DNA of 8,764 nucleotides, taken from NCBI GenBank assembly GCA_050291585.1, contig JBNKKA010000179.1, positions 1 to 8,764 on the forward strand, read 5' to 3'. The number at the start of each line of letters is the position of its first letter. The first letter of the stretch is position 1. This document shows positions 1 to 6,124 of this stretch, one piece after another. The position numbers were made by a program, and so were the translations under genes. The notes under the pieces were generated by a model that was given only the letters and a program-made list of their open reading frames with translations, searched no databases and was not told the DNA's origin. The DNA is from JASJCL01 sp050291585 (GTDB lineage Bacteria; Desulfobacterota; Desulfobacteria; Desulfobacterales; Desulfosarcinaceae).

Positions 1-382
1 TGTCAGGATCCTTGGCCGGAGCGGAGATGAGCCCCTTGCGCGCGCCGGCGGTAAGGTGCTTGGCGGCGTTTTCTCGATCGCGGAACAGACCCGTACACTC
101 GGCGGCGATATCGACGCCCAGGTCGTTCCAGGGCAGTTGCGCGGGATCCTTGATGGCGGTGTATGTGATGGTATTGCCATTGACGCGGATCTCGCCGTCG
201 CCGGCCACGATCTCGTCATCCAGTTTTCCATGCACCGAGTCGTAGGTCAGAAGATGGGCCATGGTCGTGGCGTCAGTCAAATCATTAATGGCGACGATGT
301 CGATATCGGGGTGTTTCATGGCGGCCCGAAATACCATCCGGCCGATTCTGCCAAATCCATTGATGGCCATTTTTACACTCAT
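1..382 (-). CDS. gap: Glyceraldehyde-3-phosphate dehydrogenase, N-terminal part (cut by window edge)
   Basis: Type I phosphorylating GAPDH, which converts glyceraldehyde-3-phosphate, NAD and phosphate to 1,3-bisphosphoglycerate in cytoplasmic glycolysis or gluconeogenesis. Reading from the ATG at 382 gives 127 codons before the left edge. The Rossmann nucleotide-binding motif NGFGRIGR lies at residues 8-15. The segment AINDLTD (31-37) carries an Asp at the position that favours NAD over NADP. YDSVHGK (47-53) and the stretch around AAECTGLF (about residue 95) are also typical of the family. The catalytic Cys/His region lies outside the window. The start is supported by a strong Shine-Dalgarno, GGAGG four bases upstream. 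The gene follows the EIIA gene on the same strand after 163 bases. Identification is firm; only isozyme type and completeness are open. Confidence 0.96.
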   Translation of the reverse strand, partial: MSVKMAINGFGRIGRMVFRAAMKHPDIDIVAINDLTDATTMAHLLTYDSVHGKLDDEIVAGDGEIRVNGNTITYTAIKDPAQLPWNDLGVDIAAECTGLFRDRENAAKHLTAGARKGLISAPAKDPD

Positions 383-386
383 TTGT

Positions 387-391
387 CCTCC
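387..391 (-). promoter_or_regulatory. Strong ribosome binding site of gap
   Basis: On the minus strand the sequence AAGGAGGACAA directly precedes the ATG at 382. The GGAGG core is four bases from the start codon. This fixes the start and suggests high translation, as expected for a glycolytic enzyme. Confidence 0.85.
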
Positions 392-478
392 TTGTTGCGT
401 TTGCTGTGGTGGAAGTCAGGCCGGTGCCCGCTTCACGCTAATTGGTGCCCATCCGGGAAGCTTTTGGCCTCTGGATGA

Positions 479-506
479 ACCATAAGTAAGAAGAAAATTC
501 TCTCAA
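479..506 (-). promoter_or_regulatory. Candidate sigma-70 promoter for gap
   Basis: On the minus strand TTGAGA (501-506) is followed after 16 bases by TATGGT (479-484). These resemble the -35 and -10 elements of housekeeping promoters. A transcript from here would have a leader of about 90 bases before the gap start. The location between EIIA and gap is sensible, because no clear terminator separates the two genes. The match is only partial, so this is a candidate rather than a mapped promoter. Confidence 0.35.
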
Positions 507-545
507 TCGGTTCGTTGTGGCGCTGATGAGGCATGGGGGAGCGGT

Positions 546-959
546 TCAGCCGCGTTTGTTGCCTTTCAAAAGGTTACTGGCAAGGCTGATGCTCTTTTTG
601 CCGAAGATTTCCAGGTCTTGCACCAATTCCATTAGCTCCTTTTTCTGGCGATAGTTGATGGCGCGGATCACAACCGGTAGGTTGACCCCGGAGATCACTT
701 CTATGCGTCCCTCTTCAAGGAGAGAATAGCTCAGGTTAGAGGGGGTGCCACCGAACATATCGGTCAAGATCAGCACACCTTTTTGGTCATCCACGGCCTT
801 GATGCCGGCTGTGATCTTGCGCCGCAATTCCTTGGCGTTTTCATTGATGTCGACGGAGAGCGCCTTGACTGCTTTGGGGCGCTCGCCGAGGATAAACTCG
901 GCGGTATCTATGAGGGCTTCGCCCAGTTTTGGGTGGGTAACGATGAGGATTCCGATCAT
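546..959 (-). CDS. PTS EIIA component, mannose (EIIA-Man) family
   Basis: A 137-residue free-standing EIIA domain of the mannose PTS family. The domain accepts a phosphoryl group from HPr on a histidine near the N-terminus. Here H9 in IVTHPKLGEAL is that residue. D67 in ILTDMFGGTPSN (64-75) matches the conserved loop around the active site, and GVNLP (91-95) is another family signature. The length corresponds to the EIIA domain alone, with no fused EIIB and no neighbouring EIIB, EIIC or EIID genes. A regulatory role is therefore more likely than sugar uptake. The start is preceded by TGAGGT at a workable distance. It lies 230 bases downstream of rapZ and is the last PTS-type gene seen. HPr and enzyme I are absent from the window, so its phosphodonor must be encoded elsewhere. 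Confidence 0.93.
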   Translation of the reverse strand: MIGILIVTHPKLGEALIDTAEFILGERPKAVKALSVDINENAKELRRKITAGIKAVDDQKGVLILTDMFGGTPSNLSYSLLEEGRIEVISGVNLPVVIRAINYRQKKELMELVQDLEIFGKKSISLASNLLKGNKRG

Positions 960-1026
960 ATTTTACCTCAAATCTGCGCTGAGTTACGGCACAATTCAGA
1001 ACTGGTCCTAGTATTCCTGCCGCGTC

Positions 1027-1054
1027 GTTATATTTCGCCTCGGAGCGCCCACAA
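1027..1054 (-). promoter_or_regulatory. Candidate promoter for the EIIA gene
   Basis: On the minus strand TTGTGG (1049-1054) and TATAAC (1027-1032) are separated by 16 bases. The -10 matches five of six consensus bases and the -35 only about three. Transcription would start near 1020 and give a leader of about 60 bases before the EIIA start at 959. This fits the unusually long gap after rapZ. Confidence 0.3.
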
Positions 1055-1077
1055 ATTCCGGATCGTAGCTCAAGTTT

Positions 1078-1110
1078 CGGATGGGCTCACCATACAAACC
1101 TGCCCATCCG
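1078..1110. repeat. Perfect 9-base inverted repeat downstream of rapZ
   Basis: CGGATGGGC at 1078-1086 is matched exactly by GCCCATCCG at 1102-1110, with a 15-base loop. Neither flank continues the pairing. No T-run follows on either strand, so it does not fit a standard intrinsic terminator. It could be an RNA hairpin at the 3' end of the rapZ message, a processing signal or a protein binding site. Confidence 0.75.
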
Positions 1111-1189
1111 CAGAGAAAGCCAAATTTGTTCAACAGGGGATCGTATTGCGGGCAGGTATCGGGTGGATGCCTTGCTGAACCGTTAGGGT

Positions 1190-2062
1190 TTAGGATGTGT
1201 GACCGATATCGCGGTGCGTGAGTGAGACCTGGGGGCGCGATTGGCGAATATGGGTGTAGATTTCGCGCGCAACCACCACAGAACGATGCCGTCCACCGGT
1301 GCAACCAACGGCGACGGTCAGGTACGCTTTCCCCTCTTTTTCATACAACGGGATTAAATAGTCAAGCAGATCCAAATATTTTAGCAAAAATAAGTGGGTT
1401 TCCTCTTTCTGCAAGACAAAGGCGCGAATTTTTTCAGTTTCACCGTCGAGAGGGCGCAATTCGGGTACGAAATAGGGGTTGGTGATGAAACGGACATCGA
1501 TGATCAGGTCCACATCGATGGGGACACCATACTTGAAGCCGAAGGACTTGATGCTGATGCGGGTGTCCATGGTAGGGGCATCTGCCTTGGTGATCCCGAA
1601 AATGGTGAATTTTAATTGGTGCACGTTGAGGCGCGTCGTGTCGATAACCTGATCGGCGGTGGATTTGAGGGGGGCCAGAAGCTGTTTCTCGGCGGCGATC
1701 GCTTCGCTCAGGTTGGCGCTGCGATACCCCAAGGGGTGGTGACGGCGAGCCTGGCTGTAGCGCCGCAGAAGGGTCTCGTCGCTGGCGTCCAGAAAGAGAA
1801 TCTCGAGACGATACCCCTGATCGGCTAGGTCGGCGAAGATGTCGGCGTATGTGTTCAGGAATCCCTTTTGACGCAGGTCCATGCCAAATGCGTATCCAGG
1901 GGTTTCCGTACGGGAATCTGGGGGGTGAGCAAGGAACTGGGGCAGGAGCGCCAGGGGCATGTTGTCGACGCTGTAGAAGCCCGCATCTTCAAAAGCCGCC
2001 ATGGCGGTGCTTTTGCCTGCGCCAGAGCGGCCGGTGACGACGAATAAATGCGGTTGATCCAT
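1190..2062 (-). CDS. rapZ: RapZ family nucleotide-binding protein (YvcJ/YhbJ family)
   Basis: A 290-residue member of the RapZ family, close to the usual length of about 285. The N-terminal P-loop domain has Walker A GRSGAGKS at 11-18, the family motif SVDNMP at 31-36 and a Walker-B-like LFLDAS segment in the middle of the domain. The C-terminal domain ends with GCTGGRHRSV (253-262), the most conserved part of the family. In Escherichia coli RapZ senses glucosamine-6-phosphate and steers RNase E to the small RNA GlmZ. That RNA pathway is enterobacterial, so the target here is unknown. The start is chosen at the ATG at 2062, with GAGG eight bases upstream. It lies 68 bases after ptsN, the same neighbourhood as the rpoN clusters of many proteobacteria. 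Confidence 0.95.
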   Translation of the reverse strand: MDQPHLFVVTGRSGAGKSTAMAAFEDAGFYSVDNMPLALLPQFLAHPPDSRTETPGYAFGMDLRQKGFLNTYADIFADLADQGYRLEILFLDASDETLLRRYSQARRHHPLGYRSANLSEAIAAEKQLLAPLKSTADQVIDTTRLNVHQLKFTIFGITKADAPTMDTRISIKSFGFKYGVPIDVDLIIDVRFITNPYFVPELRPLDGETEKIRAFVLQKEETHLFLLKYLDLLDYLIPLYEKEGKAYLTVAVGCTGGRHRSVVVAREIYTHIRQSRPQVSLTHRDIGHTS

Positions 2063-2111
2063 GAGGTGGTCCTCGCCGCCAAGATTTTTCTCAAAACCAA
2101 TTTAAAGCGGA

Positions 2112-2133
2112 TGGTAAAGGCGGACCTTTACTA
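2112..2133. repeat. Hairpin overlapping the ptsN stop codon
   Basis: GTAAAGG (2114-2120) pairs with CCTTTAC (2125-2131) around a four-base loop, giving seven perfect pairs; on the minus-strand RNA the next position is an A-C mismatch, followed by one more pair. The 3' side of ptsN, including its TAG at 2131-2133, falls in the stem. There is no downstream T-run, so it is more likely to affect mRNA stability or ptsN-rapZ coupling than termination. Confidence 0.5.
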
Positions 2134-2589
2134 AAAGTCCTCGTCCACCGGTTCGATCACCGCGATGATATCTTCTGTGCTTCTCGCCTGCATGAGCTTT
2201 TCTTTAAAGGGCTCGTTTTTCAGGAGGCGGGAGATGCGTGCCAGCAGTTTGAGATGCAGACCGGTGGAGTTCTCCGGGGTGATCAGAAGAAAAAAAATAT
2301 GGGTGGGTCGGCCGTCCATGGATTCAAAGTCCACCCCCTGGCGGCTGAGGCCGAAGCCTAGAATTAGGTTGTCCAGATTCTTGAGCTTGCCGTGGGGAAT
2401 GCCGATGCCACCGCCGATACCGGTGCTGCCGAGCTGCTCGCGCTCCATGAGCACCTTGACCAGGTCCCCAGCGTCTATTCTTGCTGCAACAGCTACCGGG
2501 GCGACCAGCTCTTCGAGGATACCCTTTTTATCATTGGATTGAAGATCGACCAGGATCGTATCGCGGGTGAGTGCGTCCAGAATTTTCAT
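2131..2589 (-). CDS. ptsN: PTS IIA-like nitrogen regulatory protein (EIIA-Ntr)
   Basis: A 152-residue EIIA of the fructose/nitrogen family, PTS_EIIA_2 type. It belongs to a phosphorelay in which HPr-like and enzyme I-like proteins phosphorylate a histidine, and in other proteobacteria it regulates nitrogen, potassium and envelope-stress functions through protein contacts. The motif GSTGIGGGIGIPHGKL is present, with H66 as the predicted phosphorylation site. The reading frame could open 12 codons earlier at a TTG (2625). I prefer the ATG at 2589 because MKILDALT matches the usual family N-terminus and the upstream TTG lacks a ribosome binding site. The ATG itself also has only a weak, distant AAGG, so initiation may depend on coupling. 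It lies downstream of hpf by 88 bases and upstream of rapZ, as in many rpoN clusters. Confidence 0.93.
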   Translation of the reverse strand: MKILDALTRDTILVDLQSNDKKGILEELVAPVAVAARIDAGDLVKVLMEREQLGSTGIGGGIGIPHGKLKNLDNLILGFGLSRQGVDFESMDGRPTHIFFLLITPENSTGLHLKLLARISRLLKNEPFKEKLMQARSTEDIIAVIEPVDEDF

Positions 2590-2677
2590 GTCAATGCAAC
2601 CAATAGCCCTTCTCGTGGCCCTCAAGGAGATAAATGGATGGCGCCTGTTGCCGTGCGATTCGATTTAATCATGGGTA

Positions 2678-3208
2678 CTAGCGGGGTTGGATCAGACCGT
2701 AGTGCCCGTCACTGCGCCGGTAAAGAACGTTGACGCGATCGGATCTAGCGTTGGTGAAGACGAAGAAATGGTCGTCCCCCAGATTCATCTGCATGATCGC
2801 TTCGTCAACATCCATGGGTTTATATTCAATATTGACAACGCGGATCTCTTTTTCTGCATCGTCCACAGAATCGCCCAATTCCGGCCCCCAGGTTTCCTGA
2901 CTTTTGATGGTTGCACTGCCGCGGCCGGCCCGGTGTTTCTGTTTTTTCTTTTTTATCTGCTTCTCCATTTTGTCGAGGACCATGTCGATGGCGGAGTACA
3001 TGTCATCGGTCTCTTCCGTGCCCGTAATACTGAGGCGGTCGCCGCTGATATGGATTTCGGCAAGGTGGCGGAATTTTTCGACTTTGAGGACGACATTGGC
3101 TTCGGCGGTGCTGGAGAGGTATCGGTCGAAACGGTCGAGCTTGTCGCTGACATATGCTTTCAAGGCATCGGAGGGATCTAGATTCTTGAAAGTAACTGCA
3201 GTTTGCAT
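2678..3208 (-). CDS. hpf: Long-form ribosome hibernation promoting factor
   Basis: A 176-residue long HPF. It is expected to bind the small ribosomal subunit and, through its C-terminal domain, to pair 70S ribosomes into inactive 100S dimers in slow growth. The N-terminal S30AE domain spans about residues 1-100 and ends in the lysine-rich stretch KQIKKKKQKHR (83-93). A linker leads to the C-terminal dimerisation domain (about 121-176), with IEYKPMDVDEAI, HFFVFTN and the end VLYRRSDGHYGLIQP. The start is the ATG at 3208, because GGAGG lies five bases before it. The TTG four codons upstream overlaps that site and is rejected. The gene follows rpoN, a common pairing. An AAAAAAG heptamer sits in frame at 2948-2954 (see findings). 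Confidence 0.95.
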   Translation of the reverse strand: MQTAVTFKNLDPSDALKAYVSDKLDRFDRYLSSTAEANVVLKVEKFRHLAEIHISGDRLSITGTEETDDMYSAIDMVLDKMEKQIKKKKQKHRAGRGSATIKSQETWGPELGDSVDDAEKEIRVVNIEYKPMDVDEAIMQMNLGDDHFFVFTNARSDRVNVLYRRSDGHYGLIQPR

Positions 3209-3213
3209 ACAAA

Positions 3214-3218
3214 CCTCC
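3214..3218 (-). promoter_or_regulatory. Ribosome binding site that fixes the hpf start
   Basis: Minus-strand GGAGG lies five bases upstream of the ATG at 3208. It overlaps the first codons of the longer possible reading frame, which shows that the shorter, 176-residue protein is the real product. Confidence 0.85.
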
Positions 3219-3220
3219 AA

Positions 3221-3234
3221 GTTGAAGGTTGAAG
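3221..3234. repeat. Tandem heptamer next to the hpf ribosome binding site
   Basis: The plus strand reads GTTGAAG twice in a row (CTTCAAC twice on the coding strand), three bases upstream of the GGAGG of hpf. It is short and may be chance, but it sits where an RNA or protein regulator of translation could bind. Confidence 0.4.
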
Positions 3235-3240
3235 CACTAA

Positions 3241-3266
3241 GGCCGAAAACGCTGAGGTTTTTAGCC
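3241..3266. repeat. Imperfect hairpin between rpoN and hpf
   Basis: GGCCGAAAAC (3241-3250) and GTTTTTAGCC (3257-3266) form a ten-position stem with one mismatch, one wobble pair (G-T on the minus-strand RNA) and a six-base loop. On the coding (minus) strand it is followed by TTAGTGC rather than a T-run. A transcription terminator is therefore unlikely, while attenuation, RNA processing or 3' protection of the rpoN message is possible. Confidence 0.5.
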
Positions 3267-3283
3267 AGTCTTAAAGAACTTCA

Positions 3284-4720
3284 TCATAGCTGTTTGCGTT
3301 TGTTGGAGGACAGAACGCCGAGCATTTCGCGGTATTTGGCCACCGTGCGCCGGGCGATGTTGATATTGTCTGTTTTCAGCAGATCGGCCATTTTACTGTC
3401 GCTGTAAGGTTTACAAGGATTCTCGCTCTCAATGAGCTGTTTGATCTTGGCCATGACACTGGCGGAGGCGATGGCGTCGCCATTGACCCGCTGGATGCTG
3501 CTGTTGAAAAAATATTTAAGCTCAAAAATGCCCTGGGGCGTGTAGGCGTATTTATTGGTGGTGACGCGGCTGATAGTGGATTCGTGCATACCGATATCTT
3601 CGGCTACATCGCGAAGCACCATGGGCTTGAGGTGGGCGATGCCCTTGTCAAAGAAGTCGCGCTGGAACTTGAGGATGCTCTCCATCACCTTGTAAATGGT
3701 TTTCTGGCGCTGATGGATGCTGCGGATCAGCCAGGCGGCAGAACGCATCTTGTCCTGGATATAATCCTTGGCTTTCCCGCCAACGTCCTCGCCCTGCATG
3801 ATGGCCTTCCTGTAGAATGAGTTGACCTTCAGCTTGGGCATGCCGTCATCATTGATGACGATGGCGAATCCATCGTCTGTTTTATAAACAAAGATATCGG
3901 GGGTGATGTACTGGGGCTCCTCTTCGCTGAACTCGCGCCCTGGTTTGGGCTCCAGGCTGCGGATGATGGTGACCGCCTGAACCACCTCGTCCATGCTGAT
4001 CTTGAGCGCCCGGCAAATGGCTTTGTAGTTTTTGTTTTCCAGGTGGTTCATGTGGTGGGTGATCATATCCGTCAGGGCGCCGGTGTCATCCAGCTTGAGA
4101 TGGCGGATTTGAATCAGCAGGCAATCTTTTAGATCCCGGGCGCATACCCCCACCGGGTCGAAGCCCTGCATGATGGCGAGAACCCGCTCCACCTCTTCGA
4201 GGGGAACGTCGTTATTCTGGGCGAGTTCTTCGGAGGTGATTTCCAGGTAACCGTCGCGGTTGAGGTTGCCGATGATGAGACTGCCGATTCTCTTTTCAAT
4301 GGAAGAGGGCGACGTCATCGCCAGTTGCCAGAGGAGGTGGCTGCTCAGGGATTCCTTCTGGGAGATGAAGGCCTCGTATTTAGGCGCATCCTTGGCCTCG
4401 CTCTCGAAGTTGATGCGGCCCGGCGAGTTGTACTCGTCGATGTAGTTGCTCCAGTCGATATCCTCGTTGATCTTTTCTTCAATCGTAACTTCTTTGGCTT
4501 CCTCGACCGGGGCGGGTTCGGGCGCCTCTTTCTCCTGGGGGGGATCGGCGGGTTCGGACTCATGGCTCTCATCCAGGGCCGGGTTCTCTTCCAGCTCCTG
4601 CTGGATCTTGTCCATGAGCTCCAAACGGGATAGCTGCAACAGCTTGATCGCCATCTGCAGCTGTGGCGTCATGATAAGTTGTTGGGTGAGCTTGAGCTGT
4701 TGTCTGAGTTCGATCGCCAT
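3284..4720 (-). CDS. rpoN: RNA polymerase sigma-54 factor
   Basis: Full-length sigma-54 of 478 residues, the normal size. It directs RNA polymerase to -24/-12 promoters that need an enhancer-binding ATPase for opening. Region I (1-48) is rich in Gln and Leu, beginning MAIELRQQLKLTQQL. An acidic, proline-rich region II follows (about 49-95). The core-binding region III runs to about 350. The helix-turn-helix lies near 370-390 (RDVAEDIG...STISRVTTNK), and the diagnostic RpoN box ARRTVAKYRE is at 456-465. The start ATG lies one base beyond the lptB stop, with AGG upstream, so it is probably translated in coupling with lptB. Placement between lptB and hpf is the conserved order in many proteobacteria. 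Confidence 0.98.
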   Translation of the reverse strand: MAIELRQQLKLTQQLIMTPQLQMAIKLLQLSRLELMDKIQQELEENPALDESHESEPADPPQEKEAPEPAPVEEAKEVTIEEKINEDIDWSNYIDEYNSPGRINFESEAKDAPKYEAFISQKESLSSHLLWQLAMTSPSSIEKRIGSLIIGNLNRDGYLEITSEELAQNNDVPLEEVERVLAIMQGFDPVGVCARDLKDCLLIQIRHLKLDDTGALTDMITHHMNHLENKNYKAICRALKISMDEVVQAVTIIRSLEPKPGREFSEEEPQYITPDIFVYKTDDGFAIVINDDGMPKLKVNSFYRKAIMQGEDVGGKAKDYIQDKMRSAAWLIRSIHQRQKTIYKVMESILKFQRDFFDKGIAHLKPMVLRDVAEDIGMHESTISRVTTNKYAYTPQGIFELKYFFNSSIQRVNGDAIASASVMAKIKQLIESENPCKPYSDSKMADLLKTDNINIARRTVAKYREMLGVLSSNKRKQL

Positions 4721-4721
4721 A

Positions 4722-5444
4722 TTACAACCTGAATTCGTCGCCGAGGTAGATGCGCCGGGCTATTTCGCTGTCGGCGATCTTCTCGGGGGGTCCCTGTTCG
4801 ATGACCTTGCCGTCGTTTAGAATGTATGCCGAGTCACAGGCGCCGAGGGTCTCGCGAACATTATGGTCTGAGATCAAGATTCCGATGCGGCGCTCTTTGA
4901 GATGATCTATTATGTTCTTAATATCGATCACTGCCAGCGGATCTATACCCGCAAATGGCTCATCCAACAAAATAAATCCCGGATTGGTGGCCAGAGCCCT
5001 GGATATTTCCAGTCGACGACGCTCACCGCCGGAGAGCACGCTGGCGCGTTGATCCGCCAAACGCAGGATGCCTAGCTCTTCAAGCAACTGGTCAGCCCGC
5101 TGGAGCCGATCCTTGCGGGTCAGTCCCATGGTCTCCAGAATGGCCAGTACGTTCTGGCGAACCGTGAGCTTGCGAAAGATGGAGGCTTCCTGGGGCAGGT
5201 AACCGAGCCCCTTGCGCGCCCGCACATGCATGGGGCAGGTCGTCAGGTCCTGGTCGTTTAAGCGGACAATACCGCCATCGGGCTTGACCAGGCCCACCGC
5301 CATGTAAAAGGTGGTGGTTTTGCCCGCCCCGTTGGGTCCTAGCAGACCGATAACTTGGCCGCTGGTCACGCTGAGGCTGACCGAATCGACGACCCTACGG
5401 CCGCGGTAAATCTTGACCAGGTCTGTTAGTGCGAGAACGGTCAT
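4722..5444 (-). CDS. lptB: LPS export ABC transporter ATPase LptB
   Basis: A 240-residue ABC ATPase that powers extraction of lipopolysaccharide from the inner membrane with LptF and LptG, which are not in this window. All motifs are present: Walker A GPNGAGKT (36-43), Q-loop Q85, signature LSGGE (137-141), Walker B ILLDEP with D161 and E162, and the switch histidine H194 in SDHN. The segment GYLPQEASIFRKLTV is characteristic of LptB among ABC proteins. The start at 5444 gives the normal family N-terminus; only a weak GGAT precedes it. The gene lies 53 bases after lptA, and its TAA is separated from the rpoN ATG by a single base. Confidence 0.98.
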   Translation of the reverse strand: MTVLALTDLVKIYRGRRVVDSVSLSVTSGQVIGLLGPNGAGKTTTFYMAVGLVKPDGGIVRLNDQDLTTCPMHVRARKGLGYLPQEASIFRKLTVRQNVLAILETMGLTRKDRLQRADQLLEELGILRLADQRASVLSGGERRRLEISRALATNPGFILLDEPFAGIDPLAVIDIKNIIDHLKERRIGILISDHNVRETLGACDSAYILNDGKVIEQGPPEKIADSEIARRIYLGDEFRL

Positions 5445-5497
5445 CTATCCGAAAAAGGGGCGGGTTCTATGCGTTGCCATGTCGTTTAAAAGCCCAT

Positions 5498-6124
5498 TCA
5501 CTGAATACCCTTTTCCCCCGAATGAAAGATCGCCTCGATCTGTTTGCCACCACCGCCCTGGACTTCAATGCGGCCACTGTCGCGGTAGAATTTGATCACC
5601 TTGCCGGAGACCTGGTCCTGGTCGCTGGTGACTCGGGCCGGGGTTCCTGTAAGGGTCAATATCCTTTGGTCGGTTATATATACCGCTTCATCGGTTACAG
5701 CAAGTCTGTTATCAAACTTTATCCGCACATTGCCGCTGGCCACGAGTTTTGAGAGCGCATCGGCACCCGCCGTCGGTTGGGGGTTTCCTTCGGCTTTGTA
5801 ATAGATCAGCAGGCGGTCGGCTTCGATGGTGGTGTCGCCCTGGACCGCTTTGACGTTGCCCTCAAAGCGGGCCAGATGATTCTGGGAGTCGCTGATGAGG
5901 CGATCGGCCGTAATCTCAATGGGCGCTTCTGTGTCGGCGACTGGTTCCGGTGGGGGACTATCCGCAGCCCAGGCGCTGCCTATAAGGGAGCGATCTACTA
6001 TTGCGATGGGGAGTGTTGAGTGGATGGGGCATGTCAGCAAGAGGCAGAGCAATGGTGCGATCCAGCGTCGCAGGTCCTTTTCAATCCTTTTTTTAAACAG
6101 ACAGTTAGAGGGAGAGGGATTCAT
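5498..6124 (-). CDS. lptA: LPS transport periplasmic protein LptA (OstA family)
   Basis: A 208-residue periplasmic LptA/OstA-domain protein that forms part of the bridge carrying lipopolysaccharide from LptC to the outer membrane. The N-terminus has basic residues (11-20), a hydrophobic stretch (21-31) and a possible cleavage site at AWA-AD (51-55). The beta-jellyroll OstA domain spans about 67-185, with the recurring pattern ITADRL (71-76), ARFEGNVKAVQGDTTIEADRL (85-105) and ASGNVRI (129-135). The export region is longer than usual and the distance from hydrophobic core to AWA is large, so the cleavage point is uncertain. The start overlaps the end of lptC by 20 bases, and AGGA lies just upstream of the ATG. 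Confidence 0.92.
   Translation of the reverse strand: MNPSPSNCLFKKRIEKDLRRWIAPLLCLLLTCPIHSTLPIAIVDRSLIGSAWAADSPPPEPVADTEAPIEITADRLISDSQNHLARFEGNVKAVQGDTTIEADRLLIYYKAEGNPQPTAGADALSKLVASGNVRIKFDNRLAVTDEAVYITDQRILTLTGTPARVTSDQDQVSGKVIKFYRDSGRIEVQGGGGKQIEAIFHSGEKGIQ

Larger units (their letters stand above)
960..1189. other. 230-base gap between rapZ and the EIIA gene
   Basis: No gene is supported here. The gap is long compared with other spacers in this gene run (1-90 bases). It holds a perfect 9-base inverted repeat at 1078-1110 and a possible promoter at 1027-1054. A minus-strand reading frame enters from inside rapZ (ATG at 1304) and ends at 1008. It has no ribosome binding site in the gap and no recognisable family. 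Its last part contains two YDP tripeptides, but this is too little to call a gene or a remnant. Confidence 0.6.

Noticed and set aside
56..478. Plus-strand reading frame of 140 codons over the start of gap
   Set aside because: It is antisense to gap, whose protein is clearly recognisable. It is a shadow of the GC-biased codons of gap.
383..545. Intrinsic terminator after EIIA
   Set aside because: Only a four-base GCGG/CCGC stem is seen at the EIIA stop and no T-run follows, so no terminator is called.
1008..1304. Minus-strand reading frame of 98 codons crossing the end of rapZ
   Set aside because: It begins inside rapZ in another frame, has no ribosome binding site and matches no family I know. 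The part in the gap is aromatic-rich but too short to support as a gene.
2590..2625. Extended ptsN N-terminus from the TTG at 2625
   Set aside because: The extra 12 residues do not resemble the family N-terminus and the TTG has no Shine-Dalgarno.
2687..3181. Plus-strand reading frame of 164 codons opposite hpf
   Set aside because: It mirrors the hpf coding sequence; the poly-Phe stretch is only the complement of the lysine run of HPF.
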